A stretch of DNA of 64,000 bases from Streptomyces sp. MP131-18. GTDB lineage: Bacteria > Actinomycetota > Actinomycetes > Streptomycetales > Streptomycetaceae. Location of the stretch: contig NZ_LZNS01000001.1 of the NCBI RefSeq assembly GCF_001984575.1, positions 5,494,632-5,558,631 on the forward strand, in the 5' to 3' direction. Of the stretch, positions 35,230 to 43,764 are shown one piece after another. Within the stretch, counting starts at the first letter, position 1, and the number at the start of each line of letters is the position of its first letter. Position numbers and translations under genes: made by a program. The notes beneath the pieces are model-generated. The model worked only from the letters and a program-made list of their open reading frames with translations, searched no databases and was not told where the DNA came from.

Positions 35230-37605
35230 GTGACCAACATCCCGGAGACCGGGCGCACATCGCGCGTCACGATCAGGCTGGTCGTCATCCAGATACTGGT
35301 GTTCTCGCTGCTGCTCACGCTCGGCGGCCGCCTGTGGTATCTCCAGATCCGGCAGGGCGACGAGTTCGCGGCCGAGGCGGCGGGCAACCACGTGCAGCAG
35401 GTGGTGCAGCCCGCGGTGCGCGGCGCCATCCTCGACGCGCGGGGCGTGCCCATCGCCGACAACGAGACGCGGCTCGTCGTCTCCGTCGACCGCTCCAAGC
35501 TCAGCCGGCTGCCGGACGACGGCGAGGCGGTGCTCGCCCGCCTCGCCGAGCTGCTCGACATGCCGATGGAGGACATCACCAACCAGGTGCGGCTGTGCGA
35601 CGCCGAGACGCCGCAGCCCTGCTGGAACGGGTCGCCCTACCAGCCCATCCCCATCACCGACGAGGCCACCACGCAGCAGGCCCTCCAGATCCGCGAGCGC
35701 GCCGAGGACTTCCCCGGCGTGAGCGCCGAGCCGAGCGCCGTGCGTCGCTACCCCGCGCCCGAGGGCGCGAACACCGCGCAGGTCCTCGGCTACCTCTCGC
35801 CGGTCACCGACGACGAGGTCCAGGAGACGGAGGACACCGACGCGCCGCTGCTGCGGTCCGACCAGATCGGGCGTTCCGGCCTCGAACGGACGTATGACAG
35901 CTACTTGCGCGGCGACGCGGGCGTGACCCGTTACGAGGTGGACAAGTTCGGCCGCGTGCTCGGCGAGGCCGAGAGCCGGCACGCCGAGGCCGGCGCCAAC
36001 GTGGTCACCACGATCGACTCCCGGGTGCAGGCCGTGGTCGAGCGCGAGCTGGTCGGCGCCATGGAGGCCGCGCGGCAGGAGCACGACGACGTCTCGGGGC
36101 GCAACTACGAGGCGGACGCCGGCTCGGCCGTCGTCATCGAGAACGACACGGGCCGCGTGGTCGCGATGGCCTCGGCCCCCGACTACGACCCCAACGTGTG
36201 GGTCGGCGGCATCTCCAGCAGCGACTACGCCGCCCTGACCGACGAGGACGCCAACGACCCGCTGCTGAACCGGGCCATCCAGGGCCAGGGCCCGCCCGGG
36301 TCGACGTTCAAGGTGGTGACGACCGCCGCGGCCGTCCAGGCCGGGTACGACTTCGACGGCCGGTACAACTGCTCCGCCTCGTACGACGTCGGCGGGCAGA
36401 CGTTCCGCAACTTCGAGTCCTCCTCCTACGGGCCGATCAGCCTCGGCCGCGCCATCGAGGTCTCCTGCAACACGGTGTTCTACGGCATCGCCCACCGCGA
36501 GTGGCAGAACGACGGCGGTATCGACCCCGTCGACGATCCCGACGACTGGCTGTTCCGCACCGCGCACGACTTCGGCCTCGGCACCCCCACCGGCATCGAC
36601 CTGCCGAACGAGGCGCCCGGCCGTATCCCGGACCGGGACTGGAAGCAGGAGTACTGGGAGCTGAACGAGGAATCGTGGTGCGAGATCGCCGATTCCGACC
36701 GTGACGACTACGCCGCGCAGATCGCCCGCGAGAACTGCACCGAGGGCATGAAGATGCGCGCCGGTGACATGCTCAACTTCAGCATCGGCCAGGGCGACGT
36801 GCTGGTCACCCCGATCCAGCTGGCCTCCATCTACGCGGCCCTGGGCAACGGGGGCACCCTCTACACCCCGCAGGTGGGCCGCGCGGTGATCGCCGCGGAC
36901 GGCGAGGTCGTCGAGGAGTTCGAGCCGCAGGCGGCGGGCGACCTGCCCGTGGACGAGGCGACGATGGAAAACCTGCGGGACGCCACCGCGGGCGTCGTCA
37001 CCGGCGACGGCAGCGCCGCCTGGCGCTTCGGCGGGTGGCCGCAGAACGAGATTCCGCTGCGGGCCAAGACCGGCACCGCGGAGGCGTCGGGGGACAGGCA
37101 GACCACGTCGTGGCTGGCCACCTACTCGGACGACTACACGGTGGTCATGACCATCGCCCAGGCCGGCACCGGCTCGGGCGCCTCGGGCCCGGCCGTGCGG
37201 AACATCTGGGAGGCGATCTACGGCGTCTCCGGCGGTTCCGTCAACGAGGACGCGGCCCTCCTCCCCGAGCCGCACCGCGACCTGCCGCCGATCGACGAGA
37301 CCGGCGCCATCGTTCCCGAGCAGGACGAGAACGAAGGCGAGGAGGTGGCAGGCGGCGAAGGGGCCGACGGCGGCGAAGGGGCCGACGGCGGCGAAGGGGC
37401 CGACCAGGCCGGCGATCCCGCCGCGGAGCCGGGCCAGGACGTGCGGCAGGGCGGCGTGCAGGGCTCGCCGCCGCCGGGACAGCCGCAGGACGCCGTCGAC
37501 GGCCCCGTGGGGACGGTGACGGAGGACCTGCCGCCCGAAGTGCCGGGCAGCCCGGCGGGGGAGGCACCGCCGGGCCTGCCGCCCGACCGGCGGCAGAACG
37601 AGTGA
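35230..37605 (+). CDS. mrdA: Penicillin-binding protein 2, class B transpeptidase of the elongasome
   Basis: The 791-residue enzyme has an N-terminal membrane anchor (about 14-32), a PBP dimerisation domain and a transpeptidase domain. Active-site motifs are STFK (Ser358), SCN (Ser412) and KTGT (Lys613). After residue about 690 comes a long acidic, Gly/Pro-rich extracellular tail containing a perfect triple repeat of GGEGAD. GTG 35230 follows GGGAGG. It cross-links peptidoglycan made by RodA, encoded next. In Streptomyces this cluster serves mainly sporulation-associated wall synthesis. Confidence 0.96.
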   Translation: MTNIPETGRTSRVTIRLVVIQILVFSLLLTLGGRLWYLQIRQGDEFAAEAAGNHVQQVVQPAVRGAILDARGVPIADNETRLVVSVDRSKLSRLPDDGEAVLARLAELLDMPMEDITNQVRLCDAETPQPCWNGSPYQPIPITDEATTQQALQIRERAEDFPGVSAEPSAVRRYPAPEGANTAQVLGYLSPVTDDEVQETEDTDAPLLRSDQIGRSGLERTYDSYLRGDAGVTRYEVDKFGRVLGEAESRHAEAGANVVTTIDSRVQAVVERELVGAMEAARQEHDDVSGRNYEADAGSAVVIENDTGRVVAMASAPDYDPNVWVGGISSSDYAALTDEDANDPLLNRAIQGQGPPGSTFKVVTTAAAVQAGYDFDGRYNCSASYDVGGQTFRNFESSSYGPISLGRAIEVSCNTVFYGIAHREWQNDGGIDPVDDPDDWLFRTAHDFGLGTPTGIDLPNEAPGRIPDRDWKQEYWELNEESWCEIADSDRDDYAAQIARENCTEGMKMRAGDMLNFSIGQGDVLVTPIQLASIYAALGNGGTLYTPQVGRAVIAADGEVVEEFEPQAAGDLPVDEATMENLRDATAGVVTGDGSAAWRFGGWPQNEIPLRAKTGTAEASGDRQTTSWLATYSDDYTVVMTIAQAGTGSGASGPAVRNIWEAIYGVSGGSVNEDAALLPEPHRDLPPIDETGAIVPEQDENEGEEVAGGEGADGGEGADGGEGADQAGDPAAEPGQDVRQGGVQGSPPPGQPQDAVDGPVGTVTEDLPPEVPGSPAGEAPPGLPPDRRQNE
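37351..37404 (+). repeat. 18-bp tandem repeat, three perfect copies, inside the PBP2 gene
   Basis: The unit at 37351-37368 is repeated without change at 37369-37386 and 37387-37404, encoding GGEGAD three times. Perfect identity at third positions implies recent expansion, and the copy number may vary between strains. Being a multiple of three, it does not shift the frame. Confidence 0.9.
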
Positions 37606-37639
37606 CGGGCCGCACCACGGCAGGACGAACGGATACCCG

Positions 37640-38833
37640 GTGAGTGTTCACACCCTGACCCTCGGCGGGTCGGCCGCGCGCAAGAGCACGTGGCGCCGGC
37701 TCGCCGCCCGCGACTCGGTGGCCCGCCGCGTCGACTGGATACTGCTGCTCGCCGCGCTGGCGCTGTCCGTGCTCGGCGCGGTGCTCGTGTGGTCGGCGAC
37801 GCGCAACCGCACCGAGATAAACGGCGGCGACCCCCAGTTCTTCCTGGTCAGGCAGGGCATAAACCTGGCCGTCGGAGTCGCGCTCGCCATCGGCGTCATG
37901 TGGCTGGGGCACCAGCGGCTGCGCAGCGCCGTGCCGTTGTTCTACACCTTCTCGCTGGGCGCGATGCTGCTGGTGTTCAGCCCGCTGGGCACGGAGATCA
38001 ACGGGCAGCGCGCCTGGCTCTCGCTCGGCGGGTACACCCTCCAACCCGGCGAGTTCGCCAAGGTCGCCGTCGTGCTCGGCATGGCGCTGATACTCGCGGC
38101 CCAGGTGGACGCGGGGGACCGCGACTACCCGGGCAGCCGTGCCGTGTTCCAGGCGCTCGCGCTGGCCGGGGCGCCGCTGGCCATCGTCGTCATCGACGAC
38201 ATGGGCATGGCCATGGTCCTCGGCATGATCGTCCTCGGCGTACTCCTGGCCTCCGGCGCGCCGCTGCGGTGGTCGATCGGCCTCGTCCTGGCCGGGATAG
38301 CCGCGGCGGTGCTGGTCTGGGCGCTGGGCGTGCTCGACCAGTACCAGCTCGACCGATTCGCCGCGTTCGCCGACCCGTCCCGGGACCCGGCGGGCGTGGG
38401 CTACAACACCAACCAGGCGAGAATCGCCATCGGGTCGGGCGGCCTCGACGGCAAGGGGCTCTTCCAGGGCACCCAGACCACCGGTCAGTTCGTGCCCGAA
38501 CAGCACACCGACTTCATCTTCACCGTCGCCGCCGAGGAGCTGGGCTTCATCGGGGCGGGCGGGATCATCGTGCTGATAGGCATAGTCCTGTGGCGGGCGC
38601 TGCGCATCGCCCGCGGCGCCACCGACCTGTACAGCACCATCATCGCGGCCGGCATCGTCGCCTGGCTCGCGTTCCAGTGCTTCGAGAACATCGGCATGGC
38701 CCTGGGCATCATGCCCGTCGCGGGCCTGCCGCTGCCGTTCCTCTCCTACGGCGGCACGTCGATGTTCGCCGTGTGGGTCGCCATCGGGCTGCTCCAGTCG
38801 GTCCGCATGAAACGCCCGCTCTCCGCCGCCTGA
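37640..38833 (+). CDS. rodA: RodA/FtsW-family peptidoglycan glycosyltransferase (SEDS)
   Basis: The 397-residue polytopic protein has about ten transmembrane helices. SEDS signatures are visible: NGQRAWLSLGGYTLQPGEFAKVA (residues about 119-141), the loop with GYNTNQARIAIGSGGLDGKGLFQGTQT, and QHTDFIFTVAAEELGF. The C-terminal GLPLPFLSYGGTSMFA motif is also present. SEDS proteins polymerise lipid II, here with PBP2. The start at GTG 37640 is 34 bases after mrdA in the same operon. It is the counterpart of the S. coelicolor sfr gene. Confidence 0.96.
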   Translation: MSVHTLTLGGSAARKSTWRRLAARDSVARRVDWILLLAALALSVLGAVLVWSATRNRTEINGGDPQFFLVRQGINLAVGVALAIGVMWLGHQRLRSAVPLFYTFSLGAMLLVFSPLGTEINGQRAWLSLGGYTLQPGEFAKVAVVLGMALILAAQVDAGDRDYPGSRAVFQALALAGAPLAIVVIDDMGMAMVLGMIVLGVLLASGAPLRWSIGLVLAGIAAAVLVWALGVLDQYQLDRFAAFADPSRDPAGVGYNTNQARIAIGSGGLDGKGLFQGTQTTGQFVPEQHTDFIFTVAAEELGFIGAGGIIVLIGIVLWRALRIARGATDLYSTIIAAGIVAWLAFQCFENIGMALGIMPVAGLPLPFLSYGGTSMFAVWVAIGLLQSVRMKRPLSAA

Positions 38834-38905
38834 AACGTCCGTTTGCGCCGGGCTCCTCCTGCCTACTCGTAGGGGCGGGACAGCAGGCGACGGACGAGGA
38901 CGGGC

Positions 38906-40390
38906 ATGACGACAAAACAGGAAATCAGCAGCACGAAGGAAACCGAGCGCAAGTATGAAGGGCCCGTGCCGCTGCCCGAACTGGCGGGCACCGGGCCGGT
39001 GCACACCACACGCGACCCCGGCGGCCTGCTCCTGGACGCCGTGTACTACGACACCGCCGACCGGCGCCTCGCCGCCGGCGGCGTCACGCTGCGCCGCCGC
39101 ACCGGCGGCGCCGACGACGGCTGGCACCTGAAACTGCCGCTCGGCGGCTCCTCGCGCGAGGAGATCAGGGCCCCGCTCACCGACCAGCTGCCCGACTCGC
39201 TGCTCGCGCTGTTGCGCGCCCGCATCCGCCGGGAGCCGATCGGCCCAATCGTCAGCCTGCACACCGACCGCCGCCGGCGGCTCCTCCTCGACGTGGAGGG
39301 CACCGCCCTCGGCGAGGTGGCCGTCGACATGGTCACCGCCCGGCGCGACGGGCGCACCGCGGAGTGGACCGAGATCGAGGTCGAACTGGCCGACGGTGCC
39401 GACCCGGCCGTCCTGGACGCGGTGGAGGAACGGCTGGCCGCCGCCGGTCTCCGGCCCTCAGGCGGCGCCTCCAAACTGGCCCGCGCCCTCGCCGAGACCG
39501 CCGAGGCCACCGCCTGGGCGGCGCCCGACGCCGCGGGCGGCACCGCGGGCGGCGACGTCCTGGCCTACGCCCGCCGCCAGTGGGAGATCCTCGTCGGCCT
39601 CGACCCCGCGGTGCGCCGCGAACGGCCCGGCTCCGTGCACCGCATGCGGGTCGCCACCCGGCGGCTGCGCAGCTGCCTGCGCAGCCACGGCAAGACCCTG
39701 GACCGCGCGGCGACGAAGCCGCTCGCGGAGGAACTGCGCTGGCTCGCGGGCGAACTCGGCGTCGACCGCGACCGCGAGGTGCTCGCGGAGCGCCTCGGGA
39801 CGCGGCTGGCCGAGCTGCCGCCGGAGCTGGTGCGCGGCCCGGTGCCACTGCGCCTGGCCCGCCGCGACGGCATCGCGCGGCAGGCGTCCGGGGCCGGCGT
39901 CACCGCCGCCCTGGACAGCCCGCGGTACCTGTCGCTGCTCGACACCCTCGACCTGCTGCTCGGCACCTCGCCGCCCCTGACCGACGCGGCGGGGCGGCCG
40001 GCCGCCAAGGCCATGACGAAGACGCTGCGCCGCGAGGGCGACCGCCTGGCGCGGCGGCTCGACGCGGCCCTGGCCGCCGAGCCGGGGCCCGGCCGCGACG
40101 CCGCCCTGCACCGGGCCCGCAAGGCCGCCAAACGCGCCAGGTACGCGGCGGAGGCGGCCCGGCCCGCGCTGGGCAAGAAGGCCCGCCGGACGGGCAAGCG
40201 GTTCAAGCGCGTGCAGCAGGTGCTCGGCGACCACCACGACAGCGTGGTCGCCAGGGCCGCACTGCGTCAGGTCGCGGCGGAGGCCGAGGCGGCGGGCGAG
40301 CCCTCGTTCACCTACGGGGCCCTGCACGGCCGGGAGACCGGGCTGGCCGCGGCCGGGGAACGGGCGGCGGGCCGCTTGCGGGTACGCTGA
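38906..40390 (+). CDS. CYTH and CHAD domain protein
   Basis: The 494-residue cytoplasmic protein has an N-terminal CYTH domain with the ETERKYE (ExExK) metal-triphosphate motif at residues about 12-18. A CHAD domain from about 220 to the end has conserved His and Arg/Lys blocks (VHRMRVATRRLRSCLR near 247, LHRARKAAKRARYAAE near 400). CYTH domains hydrolyse or bind triphosphates and CHAD domains bind polyphosphate granules. Together they suggest a polyphosphate-linked role; no ppk is nearby. It stands downstream of rodA with a 72-base gap. Confidence 0.94.
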   Translation: MTTKQEISSTKETERKYEGPVPLPELAGTGPVHTTRDPGGLLLDAVYYDTADRRLAAGGVTLRRRTGGADDGWHLKLPLGGSSREEIRAPLTDQLPDSLLALLRARIRREPIGPIVSLHTDRRRRLLLDVEGTALGEVAVDMVTARRDGRTAEWTEIEVELADGADPAVLDAVEERLAAAGLRPSGGASKLARALAETAEATAWAAPDAAGGTAGGDVLAYARRQWEILVGLDPAVRRERPGSVHRMRVATRRLRSCLRSHGKTLDRAATKPLAEELRWLAGELGVDRDREVLAERLGTRLAELPPELVRGPVPLRLARRDGIARQASGAGVTAALDSPRYLSLLDTLDLLLGTSPPLTDAAGRPAAKAMTKTLRREGDRLARRLDAALAAEPGPGRDAALHRARKAAKRARYAAEAARPALGKKARRTGKRFKRVQQVLGDHHDSVVARAALRQVAAEAEAAGEPSFTYGALHGRETGLAAAGERAAGRLRVR

Positions 40391-40438
40391 ATGATCCAGC
40401 CCACAACCGCCACCGCCCTCCCAGAAGGACGCGAGCCC

Positions 40439-42382
40439 ATGCCTGTCGAGTCGGTCTTCCCGCGCCTGGAGGCCCTCCTCCCGCACGTTCAGAAGCCGAT
40501 CCAGTACGTCGGTGGTGAGCTGAACTCCACCGTCAAGGACTGGGACGCCTGCGACGTCCGCTGGTCGCTGATGTACCCCGACGCGTACGAGGTGGGGCTG
40601 CCCAACCAGGGCGTCATGATCCTCTACGAGGTGCTGAACGAGCAGGAGGGCGTCCTCGCGGAGCGCACCTACAGCGTCTGGCCCGACCTTGAGGAGCTGA
40701 TGCGCGAGCACGGCGTCCCGCAGTTCACGGTGGACGCGCACCGGCCGGTCTCCGCGTTCGACCTGCTGGGCGTGTCCTTCTCGACGGAGCTGGGCTACAC
40801 CAACCTGCTGGCCGCCCTCGACCTGGCCGGGATTCCGCTGTCGGCGCGGGAGCGCACCACCGACCACCCGGTGGTGGTGGCCGGCGGGCACGCCGCGTTC
40901 AACCCGGAGCCCATCGCCGAGTTCATCGACTGCGCGGTCGTCGGCGACGGCGAGCAGGCCGTCCTGGACATCACCCGCATCGTGCGCGCCTGGAAGGCCG
41001 AAGGCCGCCCGGGCGGGCGCGCGGAGCTGCTGCTGCGCCTCGCGCGCAGCGGCGGGGTGTACGTGCCGGGCTTCTACGACGTGGAGTACCTGCCGGACGG
41101 CCGGATCTCCCGCGTGGTGCCCAACCGGCCGGGTGTGCCCTGGCGTGTCGCCAAGCACACCGTGATGGACCTCGACGAGTGGCCGTACCCCAAGCAGCCG
41201 CTGGTGCCGCTGGCGGAGACCGTGCACGAGCGGATGTCGGTGGAGATCTTCCGCGGCTGCACGCGAGGCTGCCGGTTCTGCCAGGCGGGCATGATCACGC
41301 GGCCGGTGCGCGAGCGTTCGATCACCGGCATCGGCGACATGGTGGACAAGGGCCTTGAGGCCACCGGTTTCGAGGAGGTCGGCCTGCTGTCGCTGTCCTC
41401 GGCCGACCACAGTGAGATCGCCGACGTCGCCAAGGGCCTCGCCGACCGGTACGAAGAGGACAAGATCGGCCTCTCGCTGCCGTCCACCCGCGTCGACGCG
41501 TTCAACATCGACCTCGCCAACGAGCTGACGCGCAACGGGCGCCGCTCCGGCCTCACGTTCGCCCCCGAGGGCGGCAGCGAGCGGATTCGCAAGGTGATCA
41601 ACAAAATGGTCTCCGAGGAGGACCTGATCCGCACCGTCGCCACCGCCTACGGCAACGGCTGGCGGCAGGTGAAGCTGTACTTCATGTGCGGGCTGCCCAC
41701 CGAGACCGACGAGGACGTGCTCCAGATCGCCGAGATGGCGACCAGGGTCATCGCGAAGGGCCGCGAGGTCTCCGGGTCCAACGACATCCGCTGCACCGTC
41801 TCCATCGGCGGCTTCGTGCCCAAGCCGCACACCCCGTTCCAGTGGGCCCCGCAGCTCTCGGCGCCGGAGACCGACGCCCGGCTGGCCAAGCTCCGCGACG
41901 CGATCCGCGCCGACAAGCGGTACGGCCGTTCCATCGGCTTCCGCTACCACGACGGCAAGCCCGGCACCGTCGAGGGACTGCTCTCGCGCGGCGACCGGCG
42001 CGTCGGCGCGGTGATCCGCGCGGTGTACGAGGCGGGCGGCCGGTTCGACGGCTGGCGGGAGTTCTTCTCCTACGACCAGTGGATGGCCTGCGCCGAGGGG
42101 GCCCTGACCCCGCAGGGCGTCGACGTCGCCTGGTACACGACGCGCGAGCGCGGCTACGAGGAGGTCCTGCCGTGGGACCACCTCGACTCCGGCCTGGACA
42201 AGGACTGGCTGTGGGAGGACTGGCAGGACGCACTGGACGAGACCGAGGTCGAGGACTGCCGCTGGACCCCCTGCTTCGACTGCGGCGTGTGCCCGCAGCT
42301 GGACACCAAGATCCAGATCGGCCCCACGGGCAAGAAGCTGCTGCCGCTTCAGGTCGTGAAGTCAGGCGCTGAGCCGCGTTGA
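40439..42382 (+). CDS. TIGR03960 family B12-binding-domain radical SAM protein
   Basis: The 647-residue protein starts at ATG 40439, behind AGAAGGACG; an in-frame ATG at 40391 is less conserved. The N-terminal half resembles a cobalamin-binding Rossmann region (LMYPDAYEVGLPNQG; VVVAGGHAAFNPEP). The radical SAM core carries Cys274-x3-Cys278-x2-Cys281 (RGCTRGCRFCQ), with FAPEGGSERIRKVINKM further on. A C-terminal Cys cluster (CRWTPCFDCGVCPQL) may hold an extra Fe-S cluster. Its usual partner is the TIGR03936 protein, which here lies 12.9 kb downstream, beyond the accessory region. The reaction is unknown. Confidence 0.95.
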   Translation: MPVESVFPRLEALLPHVQKPIQYVGGELNSTVKDWDACDVRWSLMYPDAYEVGLPNQGVMILYEVLNEQEGVLAERTYSVWPDLEELMREHGVPQFTVDAHRPVSAFDLLGVSFSTELGYTNLLAALDLAGIPLSARERTTDHPVVVAGGHAAFNPEPIAEFIDCAVVGDGEQAVLDITRIVRAWKAEGRPGGRAELLLRLARSGGVYVPGFYDVEYLPDGRISRVVPNRPGVPWRVAKHTVMDLDEWPYPKQPLVPLAETVHERMSVEIFRGCTRGCRFCQAGMITRPVRERSITGIGDMVDKGLEATGFEEVGLLSLSSADHSEIADVAKGLADRYEEDKIGLSLPSTRVDAFNIDLANELTRNGRRSGLTFAPEGGSERIRKVINKMVSEEDLIRTVATAYGNGWRQVKLYFMCGLPTETDEDVLQIAEMATRVIAKGREVSGSNDIRCTVSIGGFVPKPHTPFQWAPQLSAPETDARLAKLRDAIRADKRYGRSIGFRYHDGKPGTVEGLLSRGDRRVGAVIRAVYEAGGRFDGWREFFSYDQWMACAEGALTPQGVDVAWYTTRERGYEEVLPWDHLDSGLDKDWLWEDWQDALDETEVEDCRWTPCFDCGVCPQLDTKIQIGPTGKKLLPLQVVKSGAEPR

Positions 42383-42388
42383 CGCGGG

Positions 42389-42412
42389 GAGGGCGAACCG
42401 GGGTTCGCCCTC
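42389..42412. terminator. Terminator between the radical SAM gene and the glycosidase remnant
   Basis: GAGGGCGAAC (42389-42398) pairs with GTTCGCCCTC (42403-42412) immediately after the radical SAM stop codon. It marks the left boundary of the accessory region and can act in both directions. Confidence 0.8.
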
Positions 42413-42437
42413 GCCGCCGTTCGGCGTCGACGTGAGT

Positions 42438-43384
42438 TCACGATCGTTCTGGCGACGTCTCCGTTCCGGAGAACGTGCCGTTGCACTCGCGCTGGAGTGC
42501 GATGTCGTTCCACATCGGATGGTGTGGAGCGGCGTTGGAGCACACGATCGTGCCCCATGCCCCGGCCCGCGCGCTGAGGCGGACGGCCTCCCGGCAGACC
42601 TCCGCACCGACGGGCCCTTCCTCGAAGTTGCCGCTCAGCGGGGTGCAGCCGATCCAGCCTTCGCCGAAGACCAGGGGAATCCCGCGTCCGGCGCACTGAT
42701 CGGCAGCCGCGGAGATCCAGGTGTCCAGGGTGCGCAGCATGGACCTGCGGTGTTCGCCGTAGCGTTCGTACAGGAATCGGTCCCATGCCTCGGCGTCGCA
42801 CCAGTCGTGCACGTAGATCTCGGGCTTGCCGACGATCGTGGCCTTCAGCCGCCATTCCTCGCCGGCGGGCGGACGCCACTGGCCGAACGTCGGGGCGCCG
42901 GGGCGCCGGGGCGCATGAGGTCGGCACGGGCGCGTTCCTCGTCGAATCCGCCGTCGGTCGAGCGCAGGCCGTAGCCGACCACGAGTTCGTCGAGAACTCC
43001 GTAGACATAGGGGTGGAAGACGCCGACGTCGATGTTCTCGGGTATGCCGCGGAACGCGTCCAACGGTACGCGGGCGTAGTTGACCGTGACGGGGACGTCG
43101 GGTTGGCGTTCGTGGAAGCGGGCCAGGCCGCGTTCGAGGCGCTCCCGCAGCTCCACGACGGCCGGTTCGCGTCCTGGCAGTCCTTCCGTGAGGTATCCGC
43201 CCTGGACCTCGTTGTGCAGTTCGACGAACGCGATCACCTCGGCGAGCCCTTCGGCTTCCGCGAGTTCGTAAGCGTCGGCGAGGGCGTCGGCCAGCCGGGT
43301 GGGGCGGTCCTCAGGTTCGACGGCCATGAGCGCGTCGAACCATCGTCGATCACCGGCGAAGGAACTGCTCTGCTGGTACTCCCA
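42438..43384 (-). pseudogene. Clan GH-A glycosidase (cellulase-like) remnant: N-terminus deleted, frameshifted
   Basis: The minus strand encodes a TIM-barrel glycosidase fragment in two frames. Frame one (43384 to about 42914) starts inside the protein at WEYQQSSSF and contains AFVELHNEVQGGY, an acid/base Asn-Glu motif. Frame two (about 42891 to 42438) contains VFGEGWIGC, a plausible nucleophile Glu, and ends FSGTETSPERS. The frames meet at three copies of an 8-bp repeat (42891-42914). Removing one copy restores a continuous reading frame through QWRPPAGEEWRLKATIV. The 5' part of the gene has been replaced by the truncated binding-protein gene upstream. Confidence 0.75.
42891..42914. repeat. 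Three tandem copies of 8-bp CGGGGCGC causing a frameshift
   Basis: CGGGGCGC occurs at 42891-42898, 42899-42906 and 42907-42914. With three copies the glycosidase frame is broken; with two it reads through. This looks like slipped-strand expansion, either a fixed mutation or a reversible switch. Confidence 0.85.
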
Positions 43385-43764
43385 GCTGCGATCTCCGAGA
43401 GGTCCAGGAACAGGGACTCGGCGAGCTCTCCCTTCATCACCCGGGGGAACTCGGAGCTGATGATGCCCAGCAGGTCGGGCGGGGAGCCGTCGGCCATGAA
43501 CTGTGTGATGGTGCGCGTCAGCAGGTCGGAGCCGGAGGCGGCGGTCACCTCAAGGGAGGGTGTGTACGCCGACCCGCGCATGATGCTCCGGTCGCTCAGG
43601 GCGGCCTGGAAAGTTGCGGTGTAACTCGGGTCGTGGAACCACAGCTTGAGACCGACCGGGCCGTCCGTCACCGGTCGGGCCGGGGACGCGGTCGCACACC
43701 CGGTGGCCAGCGCCCCCATCCCGCCCAGCACGGCGAGGAAGCGACGTCGGCTCAGCCCGCTCAC
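43385..43764 (-). pseudogene. ABC sugar-binding lipoprotein, N-terminal fragment fused by deletion
   Basis: GTG 43764 begins a twin-arginine-like lipoprotein signal (SGLSRRRFLAVLGGMGALATGC) with lipobox ALATGC, Cys23. About 105 residues of a family 1-type solute-binding protein follow, including SDLLTRTITQFMADGSPPDL. Homology-like sequence stops near residue 127 (SLFLDLSEIAAG), where the DNA continues into the interior of the glycosidase gene. The frame stays open only to 43234. The start overlaps the beta-galactosidase stop (GTGA), so it was the second gene of that operon. The missing C-terminus, and probably the permease genes, were lost in one deletion. Confidence 0.75.
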
